DNA of 8,209 bases from Clostridia bacterium. GTDB taxonomy: Bacteria > Bacillota_A > Clostridia > Christensenellales > Borkfalkiaceae. Where the stretch lies: positions 1 to 8,209 of the forward strand of contig JAFQBR010000236.1 of NCBI GenBank assembly GCA_017399665.1. The letters run 5' to 3'. Positions within the stretch are counted from its first letter, which is position 1. Each line of letters starts with the position of its first letter. The notes beneath the pieces are model-generated. The model was not told the DNA's origin, did no database searches, and saw only the letters and a list, made by a program, of their open reading frames with translations. A program made the position numbers and the translations under genes. This document shows, one piece after another, positions 4,174-8,209 of the stretch.

Positions 4174-6126
4174 TTAACGTTTTTTATTGTTGAAAAGTGA
4201 TAAGCAACCGCCTTGAGGAGCAGATTTAGCCTTTTTGCCTTTAGATTGTAAACAGCCAGAGCCAGATTTTTGGAAGCAACCGCCTTGAGGAACGTTTATC
4301 TTCTTGCCACCAATTGTAACTGACTTTGAAGCATTTTGTTGTTCAACTTCGTTATATTGTTCTTCTTCTACAGCGCCAACAGCTTGAAGACCTTTACGTT
4401 TATAAGCGCATTTTGCAGCTACTTCTTCATAAATGATATCTTCTTTAACTTCTTTTTTCTTTAAGCATCCGCGTTTGAATGACTTAGAACCCTTAGGTAG
4501 ACCAAGAGTTAATACAACCTTACTTTCTTCAGTTTCCTTATTGAAAGCAAAGTATCTTGTTACGCTGCGGGTTTCGAAGTGAACTTCAGGTTCATCTCTC
4601 TTCTTTTCAGGAGGTACTGTAACTTTGTAACGAACTGTATCCTTTCTTGAATAGTATAAGGTGTTTTCGTCGTAATCGATAGCGTTATCAACTGCGAATA
4701 CAATCTTCTTAATGTTGTTACCTTCTTTATCCATTCTGTAAAGAGATAATGTAGCTTTTGATTTTGTTTCTTCTTCTCTGCAGTAATAGATATAAGATTC
4801 GTTAACGATAACCCAGTTGATGTTATCAGCAATCTTATGATTGTCTTTACCGTCTGTACGAACAACTCTTAAAGTATCGTATGTATCTAGATAATGGATA
4901 TGGCTAGCGGTAATTTCGTATGCTTTCTTGTATTGTGTACAAACGATAACTTTTCTCTTACCGTCTGAACTAATCTTCATTAGAATAGCATTTAAGCCAT
5001 AACCTTTCTTAACGTACATCCAGCCTGCTCTGAAGCCAATAATGTTGCTAACTTGGTGCATAACCTCAAGTCTTTCTGTGCCGTTGTAGTTATTTCTAAC
5101 AAGTGAACAGAAATCTTCGTTACCAACGGTGTAGTAAATCATATCTTGTTCAACAGCAAAGAAGTTGTATACGTTGTTTTCGATAAGAACTTCTGTTTGA
5201 GTGCTCATTTCGTAAACGTATAAATCACGGTTGAGGGCGTTAGGTGTCCATATAGAGTAAATAATTCTATCGCCTTTAACTGCGTGGATTTCGCAATCCT
5301 CGTTAAGAACGGTTGTGTTTGCGCCTGTTGCAAGGTCACATACTTTTAAGCAGGTTGTGAAGTTTGGTTCTTCAGGAGTTGTAGGTTTCTTCTTATCTTT
5401 CTTAAATAATTTAGCTAAGAATCCATCGCCCTTCTTAACAGCCTTACCGGGTAGTCTTTCAGCAAAGATGTAGAATACTTTATCACCGTAGTGATCAGCA
5501 ATATCAACCATTTCGTTAATAACGGTTCTTACTGAATTGCTCTTGAAGTCAACTAAGATTAGTCTATAGTTATTTAAACGTACTTCTTCATCAGTTTTCT
5601 TCTTATTCTTATTTAAACAACCTTTCTTTTGTTCGTAAGCAAGTTTTTTCTTAACAACAACACCCGTTCCACCAAGAACAGAAGAATATTCGTAATCGCC
5701 ACCGATTTTATAATCAGAGGGTTTACCGCTATCAATACAGGTTTCGCTCTTAGTGCTAAAGTCATAACAATAAATACCGCGACCTGCTTTGAAGTAGTAA
5801 TATCTATTATTGTAACAGTCAATAAATTGGCTGATACCTCTAATAATGGGCTTTTCAGCGGGAACGCCGTTAACTACTTCGTATAAAGAAAGTGCTGCAC
5901 CTGTAAATTCGGGTTCTTCGCTGCCACCTTTTTTACGTTTTTTGAATAAACCACTTAAGCAACCGGGCTTTTTGCCTTTAGCTTTAGCGTCTAATGCGGG
6001 AGACTGAGCGCTTTCTCTCTTATAAATGTAATAGTTACCAGTTACCAAAGAAATAGAATAATTCGCTTTCAAAAGAGAAATATTCGTTAATTTTTGCAAT
6101 ATATTCTCTGCTGTCTGCATAGTCAC
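4174..6126 (-). CDS. Beta-propeller-like C-terminal part of a split zinc-ribbon/propeller protein (frameshifted from 6035-6934)
   Basis: The open frame is 650 codons, but only from about residue 30 does it look like real protein. The first 30 codons are an out-of-frame reading of the upstream gene, the GTG at 6126 has no ribosome site, and the frames join at a 7-bp duplication (6033-6046). Residues 75-540 are a series of short beta-rich repeats of the type IYY...LYxxxxDG: RYYYFKAGRGIYCYDF 108-123, DKVFYIFAE 215-223, DRIIYSIW 286-293, DMIYYTVG 328-335, GWMYVKKG 368-375, HIHYLDTYDTLRVVRTDG 409-426, YIYYCREE 445-452, NTLYYSRKD 488-496. This resembles DUF5050/WD40-like propellers. Between them are basic, Cys-containing inserts: PGCLSGLFKKRKK (54-66), KKGCLNKNKKK (167-177), GFLAKLFKKDKKK (235-247), RGCLKKK (552-558), and a tail with GGCFQ, SGCLQ and GGCLSLFNNKKR (615-650). 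There is no signal peptide or membrane span. The function is unknown; a scaffold or sensory role is only a guess. Confidence 0.8.
   Translation of the reverse strand: MTMQTAENILQKLTNISLLKANYSISLVTGNYYIYKRESAQSPALDAKAKGKKPGCLSGLFKKRKKGGSEEPEFTGAALSLYEVVNGVPAEKPIIRGISQFIDCYNNRYYYFKAGRGIYCYDFSTKSETCIDSGKPSDYKIGGDYEYSSVLGGTGVVVKKKLAYEQKKGCLNKNKKKTDEEVRLNNYRLILVDFKSNSVRTVINEMVDIADHYGDKVFYIFAERLPGKAVKKGDGFLAKLFKKDKKKPTTPEEPNFTTCLKVCDLATGANTTVLNEDCEIHAVKGDRIIYSIWTPNALNRDLYVYEMSTQTEVLIENNVYNFFAVEQDMIYYTVGNEDFCSLVRNNYNGTERLEVMHQVSNIIGFRAGWMYVKKGYGLNAILMKISSDGKRKVIVCTQYKKAYEITASHIHYLDTYDTLRVVRTDGKDNHKIADNINWVIVNESYIYYCREEETKSKATLSLYRMDKEGNNIKKIVFAVDNAIDYDENTLYYSRKDTVRYKVTVPPEKKRDEPEVHFETRSVTRYFAFNKETEESKVVLTLGLPKGSKSFKRGCLKKKEVKEDIIYEEVAAKCAYKRKGLQAVGAVEEEQYNEVEQQNASKSVTIGGKKINVPQGGCFQKSGSGCLQSKGKKAKSAPQGGCLSLFNNKKR
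6033..6046. repeat. 7-bp tandem duplication that breaks the reading frame
   Basis: On the minus strand the sequence reads TTT GGTAACT GGTAACT ATTAC. With both copies, the zinc-ribbon frame ends FFGNW-stop at 6035. With one copy it reads FFGNYYIYKRES and continues without a stop to 4174, giving one gene of 918 codons including the stop (from the GTG at 6934). Both sides of the join are intact coding sequence, so the change is recent, switchable, or an artefact of sequencing or assembly. Confidence 0.88.
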
Positions 6127-6934
6127 GGATGTTTTCGAAAGCCATTAAAGCAGCACTTCTATTGCCCATATTGAAGTTTACAACTGCGCTATCATATACG
6201 TTTTTAGCGTCAATACCAACGCTTGCATATTTAGCAGCAACTGATGCGTCGTATGCTGCCATAGCCTTTGTAAATGCGGGAAGTTCACGAATTTCTTTAA
6301 CGATTAGAATATTTTCTAACGCACCCTTTAAAACTGCAAGTTCAGCCTTGATTTCGCCTAGTTTATCAGCATCAAGATTAAACTTTTCTGCATAAGAAAC
6401 TGCGCTTTCAAGATATTTAACGATATCTTCTTTTTCAGCTACTAAAAGCTTAGCAATTCTGCAGTATGTATCAAATGCAGCGTATGCGTCAACGTTATCT
6501 TCAGGATTGTACTTTTCAATAATTTCAGACTGTCTTACTTCTAATCCCTCTAATTTCTTTTGAACGGGTACTGCTAAAGACTTGAAGTCTAAATACCAAG
6601 ATTGTGCGTTTGCACCGTTTTTAACCTTGTTATTCTTAACGATTTCTGCAATTTCGCTAATAAATAACTCGTTTGATTCATAGTATTCAGTCCAATCGTA
6701 AGTTTCAAAGAAATTTTCGATAAATACTACGCCAGATTCAGGATTATCAAATCCCCCGATTGCTGCTAGTGGTGAAAAACCACCCATGTTGCTTTGTGCG
6801 CTTGCTGAAGAAGTTCCGCCTAGCTTTGCTGTGTCAAATGAGTTATCACATGCAAAACATTCTACACTTTTATCTTTTTCAGTGTATGCTAAGGTGTTAC
6901 CACAGCAAGGACAAGAAACTGTAAACTTTGCCAC
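6035..6934 (-). CDS. Zinc-ribbon and helical (TPR-like) N-terminal part of the split propeller protein
   Basis: Numbering below is from the GTG. A zinc ribbon lies at about 8-29 (CPCC...CFAC, ligands Cys8, Cys11, Cys26 and Cys29). A low-complexity Ser/Gly linker follows. A long helical region at about 70-295 is rich in Ala, Glu and Lys, with a TPR-like end (VYDSAVVNFNMGNRSAALMA). I chose GTG 6934 as the start because GGAGG (6946-6942) lies 8 nt upstream. The ATG at 6949 would place that ribosome site inside the gene and has none of its own; choosing it adds 5 residues. The stop at 6035 results from the 7-bp duplication, so the protein as written is a truncated product of 299 aa. The original protein joined it to the propeller region read at 4174-6040, for 917 aa in total. 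The function is unknown; cytoplasmic, since no signal peptide or membrane segment is seen. No clear promoter was found in the 134 bases between it and the yidD-like gene. Confidence 0.85.
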   Translation of the reverse strand: MAKFTVSCPCCGNTLAYTEKDKSVECFACDNSFDTAKLGGTSSASAQSNMGGFSPLAAIGGFDNPESGVVFIENFFETYDWTEYYESNELFISEIAEIVKNNKVKNGANAQSWYLDFKSLAVPVQKKLEGLEVRQSEIIEKYNPEDNVDAYAAFDTYCRIAKLLVAEKEDIVKYLESAVSYAEKFNLDADKLGEIKAELAVLKGALENILIVKEIRELPAFTKAMAAYDASVAAKYASVGIDAKNVYDSAVVNFNMGNRSAALMAFENIRDYADSREYIAKINEYFSFESELFYFFGNW

Positions 6935-7068
6935 TTTTTTATCCTCCATCTTTTTGTTTTCTATAATTTTTTACGGTCAACCTCTAAAATTTGCTAACCG
7001 AATTTCCAAAATGAACGGCAGTGCATAAATATTATTTATTGTTATAACTACGCCCTACCAATACCCTA

Positions 7069-7449
7069 TTAGGGGTAATCTTCACCGCCGTTGGGCGGTT
7101 TACAACGCAACAACCTACCAATTCCCTTAAAAACGCCACGGAATAAACCATATTTGTTTATTGCCATAATCATATAAGTTGAACAGGTTGGTGTAAACCT
7201 ACATCTATCGCGTACAGACATTGGCGCAAACGCTTTATATATAAGCACCGCACCAATTACTGAGCGTTTTAATAAAAAATAAGAAATTATTGCCATCGCC
7301 ACGTAAACGCCTTTTAAAGCCATCGGCGTTAACGCTAGGTCTGGAAGTAAAAATATTCCACCAAGCCACATACCTACAAAAAATAGTGGTGAAAGAACGG
7401 AATAGGTTATCAAATCAATAACTCTTACTTCCCTTATCTGCATGCTCAT
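7069..7449 (-). CDS. yidD: YidD-like membrane protein insertion factor with N-terminal membrane extension
   Basis: The C-terminal half is clearly of the YidD (haemolytic domain) family: RCRFTPTCSTYMIMAINKYG at 82-101 and RLLRCKPPNGG at 112-122, with the conserved Cys83, Cys89 and Cys116. In characterised bacteria YidD helps the YidC insertase place proteins in the inner membrane. Typical YidD proteins are about 70-110 residues with one N-terminal amphipathic helix. This one has 126, because about 60 residues containing two hydrophobic segments (about 11-36 and 45-61) precede the domain. The C-terminus ends GGEDYP where the family usually has GGxDPVP. The ATG at 7449 is 3 nt after the stop of the upstream membrane protein and has no clear ribosome site, so translation is probably coupled; Met3 is an alternative start. 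It is not beside rnpA or yidC, its usual neighbours. Confidence 0.86.
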   Translation of the reverse strand: MSMQIREVRVIDLITYSVLSPLFFVGMWLGGIFLLPDLALTPMALKGVYVAMAIISYFLLKRSVIGAVLIYKAFAPMSVRDRCRFTPTCSTYMIMAINKYGLFRGVFKGIGRLLRCKPPNGGEDYP

Positions 7450-7452
7450 TTG

Positions 7453-8148
7453 TTATTTTAATAATCTTAAACGGTTGTTTCTACTTTCAACAAGAATAAA
7501 GCATTTCTTTACGTTACTCATTGCAAGCTCAACGTTATTATCTGAAATTGCAGTAGTAATTGTTATTACTGCGCTTCTAATATCGTTTTCTATATCTTCA
7601 AGAGCTTCGTGCGTCATAGGATCGCTAAAGCGTACCTTTTCAGAAAGTCTTTCAAGTTCTTTTTTAAGCTCTGCATCAGCAGTTAGATTGATACAAGCAT
7701 CAATATCCGCCTTTAACATGCCAAGCGCCATTACGTTACGTTTAATTTCTTTTTGGTTTTTAGTGATATAGTCTGCACCGTACATTGCAAACATTGCAAC
7801 GATTAAGTAAAGGGCTGTAATAACTATTTCAATAATCCAAAGTAAAGTTGTTTTTTGTATTGGTAAATACATGAATATAAAGCCTACGCCAAGGTAAATA
7901 ACACCTGCAACGGCGCAAACAATATATATTATTGGCATTTGAACGATATTTTCACTGTCTTTATGCCCTGTCCAAATATGAAGCCCAACTGCTGCAATTA
8001 AATTCCAAGGAACTGCAAAGCTCCACGCTATCCAGAAAACCTTTGTGTCAAGTCTTTTGTCTGGTATAGTTAAAAATATAATCGCCGTTCCTACACCGCA
8101 AAGGATTAACAACGAAATAAGGATAATACCTCTTCCAATCTTTTTCAT
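7453..8148 (-). CDS. Four-helix membrane protein with cytoplasmic helical tail, unknown function
   Basis: This 231-aa protein starts at ATG 8148, chosen because GAGGTGG lies 4 nt upstream; the longer TTG start at 8163 would swallow that site. Hydrophobic segments at about 7-27, 38-58, 71-95 and 101-124 predict four transmembrane helices. Residues 128-231 are charged and helical (NQKEIKRNVMALGMLKADID, KELERLSEKV, EALEDIENDIRSAVITI), probably a coiled-coil or helical bundle in the cytoplasm. I do not recognise a named family. It lies 22 nt downstream of a zinc-ribbon protein end (8171) and 3 nt upstream of the yidD-like gene, so the three look like one operon. Its function could relate to membrane protein handling by association, but that is inference only. 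Confidence 0.82.
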   Translation of the reverse strand: MKKIGRGIILISLLILCGVGTAIIFLTIPDKRLDTKVFWIAWSFAVPWNLIAAVGLHIWTGHKDSENIVQMPIIYIVCAVAGVIYLGVGFIFMYLPIQKTTLLWIIEIVITALYLIVAMFAMYGADYITKNQKEIKRNVMALGMLKADIDACINLTADAELKKELERLSEKVRFSDPMTHEALEDIENDIRSAVITITTAISDNNVELAMSNVKKCFILVESRNNRLRLLK

Positions 8149-8170
8149 AATTCCACCTCTCAACCTAAAA

Positions 8171-8209
8171 TTAGTCTAACTTTTGGCCACAGACTGCGCA
8201 GAATTTACT
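8171..8209 (-). CDS. C-terminal end of a zinc-ribbon protein (partial)
   Basis: The last 12 codons before TAA at 8173-8171 read SKFCAVCGQKLD. The FCxxCGxxL pattern is the typical second or sole half of a short zinc ribbon, here at the C-terminus. The rest lies beyond the right edge. It is 22 nt upstream of the four-helix membrane protein and in the same direction, so probably the same operon. Confidence 0.6.
   Translation of the reverse strand, partial: SKFCAVCGQKLD

Noticed and set aside
6047..6126. An independent start (GTG 6126 or ATG 6120) for the propeller protein.
   Set aside because: No Shine-Dalgarno sequence precedes either codon, and the first 30 residues lie over the TPR-like coding sequence of the other frame. 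The frameshift explains the overlap better.
6950..7068. A promoter for the zinc-ribbon/propeller gene (TTGACC or TTGGTA boxes).
   Set aside because: No pair of boxes has both acceptable sequence and spacing; TTGACC has only 9 bases before TATAGA.
7062..7077. A small inverted repeat, TACCC/GGGTA, over the yidD stop codon as a terminator.
   Set aside because: The stem is only 5 bp and no T tract follows on the minus strand.

Overview
The window looks like AT-rich chromosome from an anaerobic, low-GC member of the Firmicutes (Clostridia-type). The signs are strong GGAGG ribosome binding sites, perfect TTGACT-17-TATAAT-style promoters, many short hairpin-plus-T terminators, and genes for an electron-bifurcating [FeFe]-hydrogenase module. 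The phylum is an inference from these traits; no rRNA or tRNA gene is present. Every protein gene except one runs on the minus strand.

Region by region, in + coordinates. (1) 1-1800: hydrogenase/NADH module, hndA (NuoE-like) followed by hndC (NuoF-like, running off the left edge). It has a strong extended -10 promoter and a perfect 17-bp palindrome just downstream of the predicted transcription start. (2) 1865-2681: a GufA-type ZIP metal transporter with its own terminator. (3) 2682-3188 has no convincing gene; it holds a 230-bp inverted-repeat-bounded element (repeat A) and two tandem hairpin terminators. (4) 3061-4088: a compact module with a 58-aa minus-strand protein, a short relative of the repeat (repeat B) in its predicted leader, a long operator-like dyad, and a divergent plus-strand regulator with two XRE-type helix-turn-helix domains. 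Two near-identical terminator hairpins flank the module. (5) 4104-6934: one large gene encoding a zinc ribbon, a helical TPR-like region and a beta-propeller-like region. It is split into two overlapping frames by a 7-bp tandem duplication; removing one copy restores a single 917-codon reading frame. (6) 7069-8209: a tight minus-strand cluster of a zinc-ribbon C-terminus (partial), a four-helix membrane protein and a YidD-like protein with an N-terminal membrane extension.

How the parts fit together: HndA and HndC are the diaphorase side of a multimeric hydrogenase, moving electrons between NAD(P)H and the iron-sulfur chain; the catalytic subunit would lie beyond position 1. The 58-aa gene and the double-HTH regulator share a divergent control region, so the regulator probably controls both. 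The points most worth a second look are the 7-bp duplication, the GCL/basic motif repeated in the large protein, the repeat A/B pair with co-varying stems, and the uncharacterised XRE/58-aa module.
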